A stretch of 64,000 nt of DNA from Beroe forskalii (taxonomy: Eukaryota > Ctenophora > Nuda > Beroida > Beroidae). The position numbers and the translations under genes were made by a program. This document shows, piece by piece, positions 12,195 to 24,132 of this stretch. Positions within the stretch are counted from its first letter, which is position 1, and each line of letters opens with the position of its first letter. Under the pieces are notes generated by a model. The model searched no databases. It was not told the origin of the DNA and saw only the letters and a list, made by a program, of their open reading frames with translations. Location: positions 372,001-436,000 of the forward strand of contig WFMF01000003.1 in the NCBI GenBank assembly GCA_011033025.1, in the 5' to 3' direction.

Positions 12195-13290
12195 CTATAT
12201 GTTTTTATGGATTCGCCATATTTCACGTTGAAATTTGGCAAACTTTATGATGTCAGAATGGCACCAAAATTGATACACCGCATGGTTGGGGGTCAAAGGT
12301 GCATCTGTCAAAATTTCAGATCAATCGGATTAAAAACGGCTGAGTTATAACAACTTGAAATCGCCAAAATTGAGGGTGTTCTTGTTAAAAAGGGTAACGA
12401 TTATACTATTATATAGATATAGATATACAGGTATACAGATATACATATCAATAGAGGATAAAAACAACGACAAGTATGTCCTTTTTATGATGTCATATCT
12501 CAAAAACTATAAAAGATACATGCTTCATCGACCCAGCATTTGAAAGAAGAAAGATAGAACTTTCAAAAAATGGTGTCAAAAATTATCTGATGACAATGCA
12601 ATGATGTCATAATGACGTCACAAAATCAAGAATTTCAAATTTCCATTTTCCAAAAATAGGCGTTTTTCAACGCAATTTTTCGGTATGAAGCTTTCGAGAT
12701 AGAGAAAAATGCATCACATAATTCAGAAAGGAAATTTAATGTACTTTCTGAAAATGTGGTCAAAAAGTTTCGGGCTCCACAGAATAATGGAGATATTCGC
12801 GATTGTTTGGACCATTTTGACGTAAAAAATTGCAAAAAAATAGCCAAAACGGCAAGTTTAGTGGTGAAAAAACAGGGGCATCCCAGGACTCCATATCACT
12901 GTATGATGTCGGTCATAGTGTTCCATGAACTAATAAATGGGTTTCAAGTTGAATCTCAAATATGATGACGTACTTATGACGTCATCAGTTGCACGCGGTA
13001 AGTCATTTTTTACACACAAATGCAGCTAATACAAGGTCGATATGTACGGTTCATCAAACTGGTGTTTGACTGTTTGAAAGAAGGAAAGTAAAAACTCCAA
13101 AAAGTTCCCCCGAAAATATCTGATGAAATAGTGGTGACGTCATAGTGACATCACGAAATCACGTTTTTTCAAAATTTGGCTTAGAATATACGTTTTCAAC
13201 CCTATCTTTTGATCCTATTCCTACTGTTTATTACGGTGATTCTTCGAATTTTCACAATAGGATTGAACACTGAAAAAAGAATGATATTTT
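12195..13290. repeat. Dispersed repeat with TGACGTCA motifs
   Basis: Non-coding, made of loosely repeated sentences such as 'aaaactataaaagataca ... atgctt' and 'tgacgtca..aaaatca'. TGACGTCA or near-variants occur near 12612, 12978 and 13136. Related sequence lies at 780-1030 and 43860-44400. Confidence 0.55.
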
Positions 13291-13291
13291 T

Positions 13292-13574
13292 CCCAAAACC
13301 AAAAAGGATTTGGTTGTGATGGTCCGCGGCGGTGTTTAAGCGTTCTACTTCTTTATTGAAAAATCCATGATATGAGAAAGAACGCGACGGTTAAAACTGC
13401 CGCAACGTCACTTTTAGTTCTTTGAGCCATCAGGTTTCAGTGATGGGGTAAAATGCGACGTTGCGGCAGTTTTAACCGTCGCGTTCATTCTCATATCATG
13501 GATTTTTCAATAAAGAAGTAGAACGCTTAAACACCGCCGCGGACCATCACAACCAAATCCTTTTTGGTTTTGGG
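13292..13574. mobile_element. Foldback MITE, about 120-bp arms
   Basis: CCCAAAACCAAAAAGGATTT at 13292 is matched in inverse at the right end near 13574. The arms are nearly perfect inverted repeats to about 13420 and 13453, with a short loop between. The inner arm ends are GC-rich (CTGCCGCAACGTC). Confidence 0.85.
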
Positions 13575-13710
13575 AAATTAAGTATAAATTTAGAAAGGAG
13601 CTCAGCCGTACGACTTGGTCTTGTTTTTGGTCGATAACGGAGTTGTGAGTCTGGAGAATGGTGCAATCAGAATAAATGCATCTAAGGTAATACGGAGACA
13701 GAAGCCGTAT

Positions 13711-14144
13711 CTTATCAGACATAATTATCACGAACGTTACATTCTCGCTGAGCACCTCAGCATGAATATTAACGTCTATGAAAATTTTGTCCGTGATACT
13801 AATGTCCGTGATTTTCAGGTCCGTGAAAATTAAGTCTGTTATTTCCTCTTAAAATTTATAGGGTGGAGACGCAATATTTCTGACTTCACTGCTTTAAATG
13901 CACAAAAAATAAAAATTTCTAAAGAAATTATACTTCTTTTTCATGTTTAGTACCTAGTGCAATATGGAAATTTATCATATTAATTACTTAATTAACGAAA
14001 AGCAGTGAAAAATCTTCAATTCAAGTATTCAGATCGTGGAAAAAATGGGAAAAATCGAATTTTTGTTGAAATTTGAAATGGCTGGATCGAGCGTGAATAT
14101 TAATGTCCGTGAAACTAAAGTCCGTGATAATTATGTCCGATAAG
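13711..14144. mobile_element. Small TIR element with GTCCGTGA repeats
   Basis: The ends are CTTATCAGACATAATTATCA and its inverse with one mismatch. Inside both ends the word GTCCGTGA(T/A) repeats every 14-17 bp, like subterminal binding sites for a transposase. Confidence 0.65.
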
Positions 14145-14439
14145 GTAATTCTTTGCTGGTATTCGGCAGAGTTTGGCCATGATAGTTGGCGCATTTCTAA
14201 AAAGAAAACTGAGCCACTTATGAATTTTGAGTAACTTATAATTTCGTGAACTTTGACGTTGGAAGTTGGCTTCGGTCAAATATGCAATGAACGTACAAAA
14301 TTCGTCTCTGAAATGACAGATAATAGGTACGCTTTTTTCTACAATATTTCTGAAGGTGTACCGTACAATTTCAAAATGTTGGTGAAACAAACATTATCTG
14401 TCGGTTTTACTATTTGATGTGCTACATCAGCTACACGTT

Positions 14440-15345
14440 AGCCGTGAGGCTACTATACTGTTTCATAGTTAGCTGTATGAATATTGTGTTTACTGTGAGG
14501 CGACTGTGTCATGAAGAGTGTGTGAAAGCTGTATTAGCCGAGATATTATAACAGGCGACAGAGGGGGAGGGACATTTCATCCCAAGACATTTCATCTCAA
14601 GACAATTTATCTCGCAATATATCAGCTCTATGCAAGGGTTAGGGTCTCGGTTAGGGTTTGGGTCAAGGTTGGGGTTTGGGTTAGGGTTATGGTTAGGGTC
14701 AGGACAGGGAGATAATGTGTCCTGAGATGAAATGTCGTGAGATAAAGATATCGCCCACCCGGTGTCATAGTTAGCTGTATGAATGCTGTGTTAGCTGTCA
14801 GGCGACTGTGTCATGAATACTGTGTGAAATTCGTGTTATCTGTTAACCGAGATATTATAACAGGCGACAGTGTCATAGTTAGCTGTATGAATACTGAGAC
14901 ATCTGTGTTAGCCGAGATATAACCGGCGAAAGTGCCATAGCTGTATGAATACTGAAACATCTGTGTTAGCCGAGATATAACCGGCGACAGTGCCATAGCT
15001 GTATGAATACTGTAACATCTGTGTTAGCCAAGATATAACAGGCGACAGTGCCATAGCTGTATGAATACTGTAACATCTGTGTTAGCCGAGATATAACAGG
15101 CGACAGTGTCATAGTTAGCTGTATGAATACTGAGACATCTGTGTTAGCCGAGATATCACAGGCGACAGTGCCATAGCTGTATGAATAATGTAACATCTGT
15201 GTTAGCCAAGATATAACAGGCGACAGTGCCATAGCTGTATGAATTCTGTAACATCTGTGTTAGCCGAGATATAACAGGCGACAGTGTCATAGCTGTAACA
15301 TCTGTGTTAGCTGTGAGGCGACTGGTCATAACTAACTGTATGAGT
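14440..15345. repeat. Minisatellite, 60-66 bp unit
   Basis: Repeating block: GGCGACAGTG(T/C)CATAG, AGCTGTATGAATACTG, ACATCTGTGTTAGCCGAGATATAAC. About eleven units of variable length. One early unit is split by the element at 14560-14758. Confidence 0.85.
14560..14758. mobile_element. Small inverted-end insert with TTAGGG-like core
   Basis: It begins with GACATTTCATCCCAAGACAT-type words and ends with their inverse (GAGATGAAATGTC), flanking about 75 bp of degenerate TTAGGG/TTGGGG repeats at 14636-14705. It interrupts a minisatellite unit, so it arrived after the array existed. Confidence 0.6.
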
Positions 15346-15349
15346 ATTG

Positions 15350-16358
15350 TGTAAAATTTTGTGGTGCTCATCGTAGCTTTTTAATGGTTTTAACAATTTA
15401 CAATATTATATTGTACCTCCTGCAAATTTTTATATCTATAACACGTCAAAACTGCAGCTTTCTCGGGCTGGTAATCTCTGTAGGTTTACGAGGCCAGGCT
15501 CTGTTCACAGAATTTTGTTTGCGCTAGCTAAAGCAATTTTACATTAATCTTACACTCTTGAGAGATGATCATGTTTGTAATGTAATCTGAACATTATCAC
15601 ACTATCACCGGCAACATTACCTTAGCAGGCCGCAAATCTAATTAACTTCAGGCAAGCCCACTCCCACCTTTGGAGAAGTGTTTCAAAACCTAATTACGCA
15701 TCCACTACAGAAGCAAATCCTTAATTACTTAATTGGTAAAATTTTGCACATGTTGAAAGTTGAAAAAAACAAAATAGTATAGTACAATATGCAAGCACAC
15801 AGCATCACAGTCATACAACTTTTTTAGAAAACAAACGTTCAGAAAGTGTAGGACTTTTTCACCACACGCTCGTCCACTCTCTACCATGTCTAGTCCATAA
15901 ACTGTTAAAACAAATGGTACCTCTCTATTCGACCCAAAGATTTAAGCATTATAAGAGGGTAAAGCCATGTGTGTCTGTATAATTCTAGTGCAAGTTTCAG
16001 CCTTTCAGTGTGGGTCCAGAACCAAAGTCTCTGTCCGTAAGCATCCGAACAAACGACCGAAATGAGAACCGTTGATGTTTAATCCATACTCTTTCAGGTA
16101 CCAACCCGTAGCTATACTCCAATCGGAGTTGGGGCACTGTCTGCGGGCACGGGGTGCTGGGCTCGGTCTTGCTCTAATCCGAGTCTGGACCTTGCTTTAT
16201 CCCGTGTCCCCAGGCCGGGTCGCTCGGTTCGGTCTTACTCATATCCGAGTTTTACCGTGCTTAGTGTATACAAAACAAAACAAAACAAAACGCCTGTCCA
16301 CTTATGTAAACATTTGGTGTGTGTTTGTATCCAGTGTATCATGTCGGTGCATTGCATT
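15350..16358. other. Spacer, no gene; (CAAAA)n tract at about 16267-16290
   Basis: The ACAAAACAAAACAAAAC tract follows a GC-richer block (16080-16265) with two repeats of TCGGTCTT(G/A)CTC. This could be the tail and body of a SINE, but I see no clear A and B boxes. The rest is AT-rich without coding signal. Confidence 0.4.
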
Positions 16359-16359
16359 T

Positions 16360-16945
16360 GTTAGACCCCGATATGTCACCCGTACCGATTTGTCACTCGA
16401 AAGTCGAAGTGTAATCAATATGCCACGTGTTCTTACTTCATGTGTCCAACAGACAACTAATTTAATTGACTATAGACTCTACTTCAGGTGACAAATCGGT
16501 ACGGATTCCAAAAACTCAAACACCAGTTTGTCATCCTCATACCGATTTGTCACTAGAAGTTGAAGTGAACCTCATAATGAAATATACACTATTGCATGAT
16601 ACCTTTATCATAAATTACCCTAAATTGATATCTGTGTTATTCTGCAATATAGAATCATGCTATCCAAGTGCAAGTATGGAATGCAGGAGGAAACCTTCCA
16701 TAAAATTTCCATGCAATAGTGTTTACTTTATTATATGAGGTTCACTTCAACTTCTAGTGACAAATCGGTACGAGGATGACAAACTGGTGTTTGAGTTTTT
16801 GGAATCCGTACCGATTTGTCACCTGAACTAGAGTCTGTAGTCAATTAAATTAGTTATCTGTCGGACACATGAAGTAAGAACACGTGGCATATATTGATTA
16901 CACTTCGAGTGACAAATCGGTACGGGTGACATATCGGGGTCTAAC
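16360..16945. mobile_element. Foldback element with repeated ACCGATTTGTCAC motif
   Basis: The whole 586 bp forms two inverted arms (GTTAGACCCCGATATGTCAC at the left, its inverse at the right) around an AT-rich centre of about 150 bp. CGTACCGATTTGTCAC or its inverse occurs six times, three per arm, evenly placed. No coding capacity. Confidence 0.85.
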
Positions 16946-17021
16946 AGCATTGCTTGGTTGGTCGGGTTTGTGAGTGTGGTTCACGTAATTTTGTATTGTA
17001 ACCTACTTTGTTACCTACTTT

Positions 17022-19462
17022 TACTCTAGTAGCCAGGTAGGGTTGAGTATGCATTTTGGACGGCGTTTGTTTTGAGGGTTGGAATGGCTTCGTATGGTGG
17101 ATACAAAAAAAGTTGGTGGGGACTCGTGAACTGTAAGTGTGGCGTTTGGCCCAAAATTGGCCCAAATCCAAAATTGGGCCATACGCAAACTTTAAGTAGG
17201 GCTATCTCAGCTTCCTTTTGGAGTTGGGAGCAAACGTTGGTGTTTAAAATGACCGCAATGGTCGAAATTTGCCAGGCGGATGATTTTTTCAAGACGGTAA
17301 GAGCTTCATTTTCCGAGATATTTACGATTTTGTTCATGCGCTGTAAGCGCCTTGACCCAATAACCACGAAATTTCTATCTTTTTACAGACTGAGAACTTG
17401 GCAATCGAAAAATCATATTGAATTGACTTTTCACATGTCAGATTGATGGCCCTGGACTCTTGTGATCAAGATTAGCTCTATTTATAGCCTGAAAAGCCTC
17501 ATATTACTTGACTTTCATCCCAGTTCTATGCTATTGCATGGGTAAAATCAAGTTTTTGATGGTATATTTGACGCATATATCCTTGAATCCATCTTAGATA
17601 GGGTGGATAGTGCAATGATTTGTTGCCTGACGTCTACTGCTGCTCAGTATTTAGGTAATCTTTTGCCGAAATAATAGATACTGAGATATGTGATATTTGC
17701 ATCAAGTGGATTCTTTCCAAGTCTCCACGACAAGATCGTTCAGCTCACCTCTACAGTAGATGCAGCGCACCCTTCATTCTCTGACTGGATGTTATGGATA
17801 GAAAGTATGCTGTGGATGTGCTTCTCAGATGGTCCTCATCTGTTGTGCTGCTTCCAACATCAGCAAGAAATTCATCAACATCAGAGCAGAGTGTCCTGGC
17901 TGGGAAGAAGCTTTCCTTCAAGATATTTTTCACCCTGATATACCGCCTTGAGCTCCATTCCTCCAAAACTGATTTATGTCGCTTCCGATTCAACCTAAGT
18001 CGTAAAAGTACCATAAATGAGTTGAATTTGATTGAATAGTGATACAAACGGAATCAAGTTGGCCATGCTTAGTTGTTGCTAGAATCCAAATTCAGGCTTT
18101 GTGTCTCGAGAAAATCCACTTGATCCAAATATCTCATTTAAGTTATCTGTGTACTCACCATTTGTTTCAGCAATCAATTACCTAAGTGCTGAGTAACAGT
18201 TCAGTGAAGAAGTGAGAAACATATCAAAAACAACTTTGACATAACGTATTCAATGCTTCAATGATATTGGAGGTACATAAAGGGAAGCAGCAAGCCACCA
18301 GCCATGTGTTGTTGAAGCCTACCTTAACCTGAAATTTTAGGTTTCCTCTGGTATATGCGTCAATTATACAGTCAAAAACTTGGTTTGACCCATGTGATAG
18401 CAAAGAACTGGAATGAAATTGAAGTAATACGGGACTTCAACATTGGTCAGGATGGTTCTCCTCTCCCCAACCCCCTTCTGACTTATCATAGCGATAGCTG
18501 CAACCTTCACATTGATGAGGAATGGAGCTCAAGGCGGTATATCAGGGTGAAAAATATCTTGAAGGAAAGCTTCTTCCCAGCCAGGACACTCTGCTCTGAT
18601 GGTGATGAATTTCTTGCTGATGTTGGAAGCAGCACTGTAACAGATGAGGACCATCTGAGAAGCACATCCACAGCATACTTTCTATCTATAACATCCAGTC
18701 AGAGAATGAAGGGGTGCGCTGCATCTACTGTAGAGGTGAGCTGAACGATCTTGTCGTGGAGACTTGGAAAGAATCCACTTGATGCAAATATCACATATCT
18801 CAGTATCTATTATTTCGGCAAAAGATTACCTAAATACTGAGCAGCAGTAGACGTCAGACAACAAATCATTGCACTATCCATCCTATCTAAGATGGATTCA
18901 AGGATATATGCGTCAAATATACCATCAAAAACTTGATTTTACCCATGCAATAGCATAGAACTGGGATGAAAGTCAAGTAATATGAGGCTTTTCAGGCTAT
19001 AAATAGAGCTAATCTTGATCACAAGAGTCCAGGGCCATCAATCTGACATGTGAAAAGTCAATTCAAGATGATTTTTCGATTGCAAAGTACTCAGTCTGTA
19101 AAAAGATAGAAATTTCGTGGTTATTGGGTCAAGGCACTTACAGCGCATGAACAAAATCGTAAATATCTCGGAAAATGAAGCTCTTACCGTCTTGGAACCA
19201 TCATCCGCCTGGCATATTTCGACCATTGCGGTCATTTTAAACAACAAGGTTTGCTCCCAACTCCAAAAGGAAGCTGAGATAGCCCTACTTAAAGTTCGCG
19301 TATGGCCCAATTTTGGATTTGGGCCAATTTTGGGCCAAACGCCACACTTACAGTTCACGAGTCCCCACCAACTTTTTTTGTATCCACCATACGAAGCCAT
19401 TCCAACCCTCAAAACAAACGCCGTCCAAAATGCATACTCAACCCTACCTGGCTACTCGAATA
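17022..19462. mobile_element. DNA transposon with about 950-bp TIRs carrying a coding-like fragment
   Basis: The left end TACTCTAGTAGCCAGG and right end CCTGGCTACTCGAATA are inverted, continue inward for almost a kilobase, and are flanked by TTT on both sides (17019-17021, 19463-19465), a 3-bp TSD. The ends resemble those of the 1562-4598 element. The arms contain a protein-like stretch (17750-17950 inverse; 18520-18730 direct). The loop is about 500 bp. No transposase recognised. Confidence 0.8.
18514..18744 (+). pseudogene. Coding-like fragment in transposon arm
   Basis: Reads EEWSSRRYIRVKNILKESFF then DEFLADVGSS, DEDHLRSTSTAYFLS in one frame. The mirror copy in the other arm (about 17751-17975, minus strand) differs by small changes, including loss of 3 bp. 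Composition looks like real protein, but I do not recognise the family. It may be a captured host exon or a remnant of a transposase. Confidence 0.4.
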
Positions 19463-19465
19463 TTT

Positions 19466-20042
19466 GTAGTTAACTTTTAACCGTTTTTATGATACTTTTA
19501 ACCTTTTTTAATTTCATGTTTATATTTTCCATCTTTAAATTATTATTTTAGATTTATTAACCAATATCACGCATATTTTATACATCATAGGATAATATTT
19601 GTGGGAAGTGTGAGAGTTGGATCCGTATGTATACTTGTATAAAAACACCTATGCAGCTCAATCTCAAGTTTTAGAACCACAAAACTCGCCTCTTTACTGT
19701 TTATATACATATAATACACTTTGTTACAGCGTGTTACTTTTGTAATGTTCTTTTTGGCCCACCCGGTAGTTTTGATGGTTCGCTGCGACAATTTGACGGA
19801 AGGAGGAATTCAAATTTACTTTAGTAAGTGGGTTACAAACAGATAAAAATGCGGACAATTTTGATTTCAATGAGCTTGACCATCTATGACTATTCTGCGA
19901 ATCTGAACTTCTGATTAGTAGCAAACCATTCTTCTCATTTACTTACTGTGTGCTCGAGGTTTATATGCAATTGCGAAATTTTGACCATTTTCTCATTTTT
20001 TCTTTTTTTGCAAAGCCTCTGTGGATATTTCGTAAATGAAGT
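19466..20042. other. AT-rich spacer, nothing recognised
   Basis: Low-complexity T-rich sequence with no coding or repeat signal I can support. Confidence 0.5.
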
Positions 20043-20044
20043 TA

Positions 20045-20866
20045 CACTCAGTTTTTTTTATAAGAAACTTATTGAAATCCTAGGCTACAAGTTTCTTATT
20101 TTTTCACGATTTTGAGCCTAAAAGTTTCTTAATCGGTTTCTTAATTCTACATACCGACATACCGTACAGCAAAATGTCTAAGAAATTTCCAAGAACCTAC
20201 TGTGTAGACTGTAGTTGAGGATTAGAATCGAACCTTCTGATATTTTCAGTTAAATTATACACTTTTAAGCATGTACCTATCTTAAAAGATTTGTACAGCT
20301 GTATACAATAATGTTCAGGGATCTTCATCAAATGTTCTTCCAAAAAAGTTTGAAATTTTGAAATCATATTATCTAAATCCTATAATGCTTGGAACTTTTG
20401 GAAATAGATATGGAACTGTAATACTAATAGTGTCCTGTCGCAACAACAATTTCTAAATTTCTTTTTTGTGCTTTAGTATCTGGCATGTTACTTTAAATCG
20501 ACAAATCATGAGAGATTCATTTTCTAAATTTCTATGCTATATGATCAATTATCACATAGTATCCAGTGTAATACTGTAATAGGAGTCCAATAGAAGTACT
20601 AGATTAGTTTCGGAATGTTCACAATCAAAAAGTGGGGGTCTGGGGGCGCAGCCCCCAGAAGCCAGACGTATCATGTTAAAAGAATTTCAGTTGAAATAGG
20701 ATTTTATAGACAAATTTCAAAATTCTAGGCTAGAAGTTTCTTCATTTCTTAATTGTAAATCAGTGAAGTTTCTTAATTTTTGCGAAATTCTAGGCTAAGT
20801 TTCTTAAATTTTCGGAAATCCTAGGCTAAGTTTCTTATAGACAGTTTCTTATAAAAAAACTGAGTG
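20045..20866. mobile_element. TIR element, TA target, CACTCAG ends
   Basis: CACTCAGTTTTTTTTATAAG at the left is matched by the inverse of CACTCAGTTTTTTTATAAG at the right, each flanked by TA. Subterminal copies of AATCCTAGGCTA..AGTTTCTTA repeat several times at both ends. About 820 bp, no transposase. Confidence 0.8.
20632..20664. repeat. GC hairpin, copy 1
   Basis: GGGGGCGCAGCCCCCAGAAG follows GTGGGGGTCT. A near-inverse copy lies at 20974-21004. Both stand out from an AT-rich background. Confidence 0.6.
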
Positions 20867-20973
20867 TAAATTACTCTGGTGATTTTGCTCAGACCAGTCA
20901 CGTTGAAATTCGATAAAAATTGTAGCAAAATATCATTTATAGTAGGAAAAAGATTAAATTTGCTCAGAACCTT

Positions 20974-21004
20974 TGGCTTCTGGGGGCTGCCGCCCCCATA
21001 CCCC
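20974..21004. repeat. GC hairpin, inverted copy 2
   Basis: TGGCTTCTGGGGGCTGCCGC followed by CCCCATACCCC; inverse relative of 20632-20664, lying just outside the CACTCAG element. Confidence 0.6.
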
Positions 21005-21619
21005 TGCTTATCATTGCTGTCGTGACAAAATTTAATGGTTTAGAGGCCACTATTTTATTCATGTAGAATTTATCGCTTTTAGAGGCTGCTGATGGAGACT
21101 CCAGCTGATTTATGAACTTGAAGTTGAACAGGAACTCATAGAGAGACTATACTTTTATAGTAAAATCAATATTTCAATTTTTGTTAAACAATCCAGGAAG
21201 AATTAAAAATCGTGTTTAATTTTGACAGAAGTTATTTCCAAAAAAGTGGGTTTGTTTTCCGAAAAATCCAGCATCCTAGGGTGGGTCTGTGGCTTCCCCA
21301 AAAAACGCCTTAATGGTAAAGATAGCTATATGACTTGCCTGTCGGCTGTCGCATCATGCAGGTTGATTTGTGTGACAAATTCCAAAATTGTTACAAGAAA
21401 ACATGATACATCCAAACCAAATAATCACTATCAGAATAAAAATCGTCAATTAGTATCAATCAATCAATCAATCAGTGTCATTTTCAACACAGTTTACTTC
21501 GTCTGTCAACATCGTTAATATACTAATATCGACATAACTCCTTCATCAACGCCACGTCCTCTCAGTCTGCAACTCCCAGACACATGCTTCGATGATCTCC
21601 CACGCCTACCAATGAAGAC

Positions 21620-21942
21620 ATGGACGCAACTCTTTCCTTACCCCCTTCTCCTAGTCCAATGCAATCCCTACACCTTCCTCCTTCTTTAGACGAATCTATG
21701 CTGACTCCATCCTTGCGTCACGATATCTCCATCCCTCCATCACCCGCAATTTCAACATCTCCGACTTCCTACTTCCCGACCACGTGGCCCAACTCAACGA
21801 TCCTGAAATGGGCCCATCAAACACGTCGTATCTCGACTCGCTGCACTCAGACTCGCTTTTATCAGCGCCAGAACTCACCATGTGGAACGTGAATGCTGCT
21901 GTCGACTACGAGGAGCCGCGCACTAAAGTTGATTCATGAAAA
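21620..21942 (+). pseudogene. Unidentified coding-like exon or processed remnant
   Basis: Starts with a Met frame rich in Ser/Pro (MDATLSLPPSPSPMQSLHLP) and changes frame near 21770 to a second protein-like frame (SNTSYLDSLHSDSLLSAPEL, then MWNVNAAVDYEEP), ending at TGA 21940-21942. GC content and codon look are higher than the surroundings. Ser/Pro-rich low-complexity sequence followed by an acidic segment resembles a transcription-factor tail, but I cannot name it. With a frame change it is more likely a pseudogene than an active exon. Confidence 0.4.
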
Positions 21943-21949
21943 TTTGGTA

Positions 21950-22068
21950 CTTTTGTAGTGAGGGTATTCAGGACTATGCAGTGAGAGTATTCAGGACTGT
22001 GCAGTGAGAGTATTCAGGACTGTGCAGTGAGAGTATTCAGGACTGAGCAGTGAGGGTATTCAGGACAA
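21950..22068. repeat. 23-bp minisatellite, five units
   Basis: Unit GCAGTGAGAGTATTCAGGAC plus TGT, spaced 23 bp. Confidence 0.85.
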
Positions 22069-22113
22069 GATCTTTAAAATATCTTGTAAATTGTATCACT
22101 CCAACGACGTAAT

Positions 22114-22219
22114 ATACTGTTACAACACACTATTGAGGTGCATATTGGTGAATATTCCTCGAGGAGAAGCCGAGTGAAATATGGGAAATCCACACCGAAA
22201 TAGTGTGTAGTAACAGTAT
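22114..22219. repeat. Inverted-repeat MITE-like element
   Basis: ATACTGTTACAACACACTAT at the left is matched by the inverse (AATAGTGTGTAGTAACAGTA) at the right. The centre contains CGAGGAGAAGCCGAG, a word that recurs at about 56175. Confidence 0.65.
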
Positions 22220-23400
22220 TATTTAACGAGCAAAAGTTACGAGGCCGCTTCGTAAACTTGATTTCAAACTCGGCGAACGGGCCGAGAGTTAAATAATATA
22301 AGCTATGTACCTACAATAGAATAATCATTCATACTTTCATATGTAAAATTTTACCAACTGCGTAGCTGCCATTAGTGTTTGCGTAGTTGCCATGGCAGTA
22401 TGGTGACTGTTGCAGTAGTATTACCAAAGAAGTTTGTCAGCACTTTCGACACTGCCATAATACGTGCTGTTCTTATTTCTAACCATTCGGCTCAAATTCA
22501 CACCTCCTCCCTCTTATTTGAAACCCCCTATTTACAACATTTCTGAAAAACCTACACAGGGGGACAGTTATTATAGCCCCCCCCCCCGTCTATTTGAGAC
22601 TGAAGAGTAGTGATGTCACGGCAGTTGAAACGGCTGTTAAACTACCGTGGCCGGTACTGCCAAAGTGCTGTATATTTTGGCTGGTGGTAACAGCTTTATT
22701 ATCCTTTAGGTACATCTGGGAAGACAATGTTCTCACAAGGACCTACATACATCACCGAAAGCAATCCTGACCAGTGACCAGGTACCTACTTCAATTTTAT
22801 CGGACATCGGTACGCTCCTGCAGAATCAAGGCATAAGCTCATAAGATACAGAGAATCAACTTAGGGATTATAATGTTGAAAAAGTTTTTCAATGATACGA
22901 GAAGTTTTGAATCCGGAGCTGTCGAAAATCATGTGATTATCGTCTTCAGCTGAATTATACCTGTTATAAACCATCACGGCCAGGGAACTCAGGGCAAAAG
23001 TTTCAATGTTCTCAATTTTTATGACAATTTTTATATATACCTACTCATATATACAAATTAAGGAGGCGATAAATATGTAAATATTCTGATTCGATTTGGT
23101 AGACGTAGGTATACGTACCTAGCCTTATTGTAACAAATTTAGTAAGCAACTAATTAATCGTCAGGAATAAGAAAGCATCAAATTAAGAACTTTTTTAAGG
23201 CTGAAAATTAATTAGGAAACATTTATAGCTGATCCATAGAATGAGAATATTTGTTACTGAAAACTTTTCCTCAGAATTCAGATGAACAATTTAGCAATAA
23301 TTGAAATGCATGAGATTAATGAATGACAGTACTAAATGTAATAAAATTTCAATGAAACCGCTTTATAAGTTTGTCAAATTCTCAAATTACGCGCTCAACC
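22220..23400. other. Spacer, no gene seen
   Basis: AT-rich with a C-run near 22579. No coding signal. Confidence 0.5.
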
Positions 23401-23404
23401 TAAG

Positions 23405-23590
23405 GTTTTTCTTTTGAAGATGGCGCAGACCCAACCTAAGATGCTGGATTTTTCTTACTCCATCAAAAATTGAAAAGACTCCAGTTTTCGTCTTTTCAGA
23501 CAAATCTGAGAATCATGGTTAAATTACAAAATTGCAGGCGAGGATGCCAGCATCCCCAGCGCCCCCAAAAGAAAAACCATAGCTCAACCC
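23405..23590. repeat. Dispersed repeat, inverse copy in kinesin intron 1
   Basis: The reverse complement (TTTTTCTTTTGGGGGCGCT ... AAAAATCCAGCATCTTAGG) aligns with 47801-47970 over about 170 bp. A fragment with AAAAATCCAGCATCCTAGGG is also at 21263. Confidence 0.75.
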
Positions 23591-23754
23591 AGAAAAAAGG
23601 ATCTAAGAGTAAGTCAACTGAGGTGTCTCTTGAGTCTTTTATGGCTTTCGAAAATACGAATTTTTTGATATTAATGTAGAAATAATATTGCATTAAATTA
23701 AGAGTCGCAAAATTAATGTACATAAAATTAATCTACATATAATTAAGGAAACAT

Positions 23755-23822
23755 TAAATTAAGAAGCAGTTTATTAAGAAACTTTTTTGCCCGGGTTCTT
23801 AATTAACTGCTTTCTTAATTTC
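23755..23822. repeat. AATTAAG-rich hairpin
   Basis: TTAAGAAGCAGTTTATTAAG is mirrored by TTAATTAACTGCTTTCTTAA around a CCCGGG-containing loop. Confidence 0.6.
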
Positions 23823-24132
23823 ATGTAATAAGGTATACTCTTATATTACTCTAGTCTGCTAGAATAACAAGGAGAATGTCGTAAATTTGGTAGCTTTGAA
23901 TTTCCTGGTGTTGTGGTGCAACATCGCAGCAAAATTTTGGAAAAATTGCATGACAGGAAAATGCTAAGATGCTTAAAATCAACCTTTTTTCTGAACAGTG
24001 AGCCCATTTCGATACATTTCTTTGATTTTGACGATATAAGCAGAGCTTATCGTGGCCTTGTGTATAATCTTAAGTTTAAATTAGTTTGGCTGACGTAATC
24101 TTCATAGATCAAAGTGACTAAATGATCACCTA

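Noticed and set aside
11661..12350. Several Arg/Ala/Gly-rich open frames on both strands
   Set aside because: By-products of a GC-rich 78-bp repeat, open in many frames at once.
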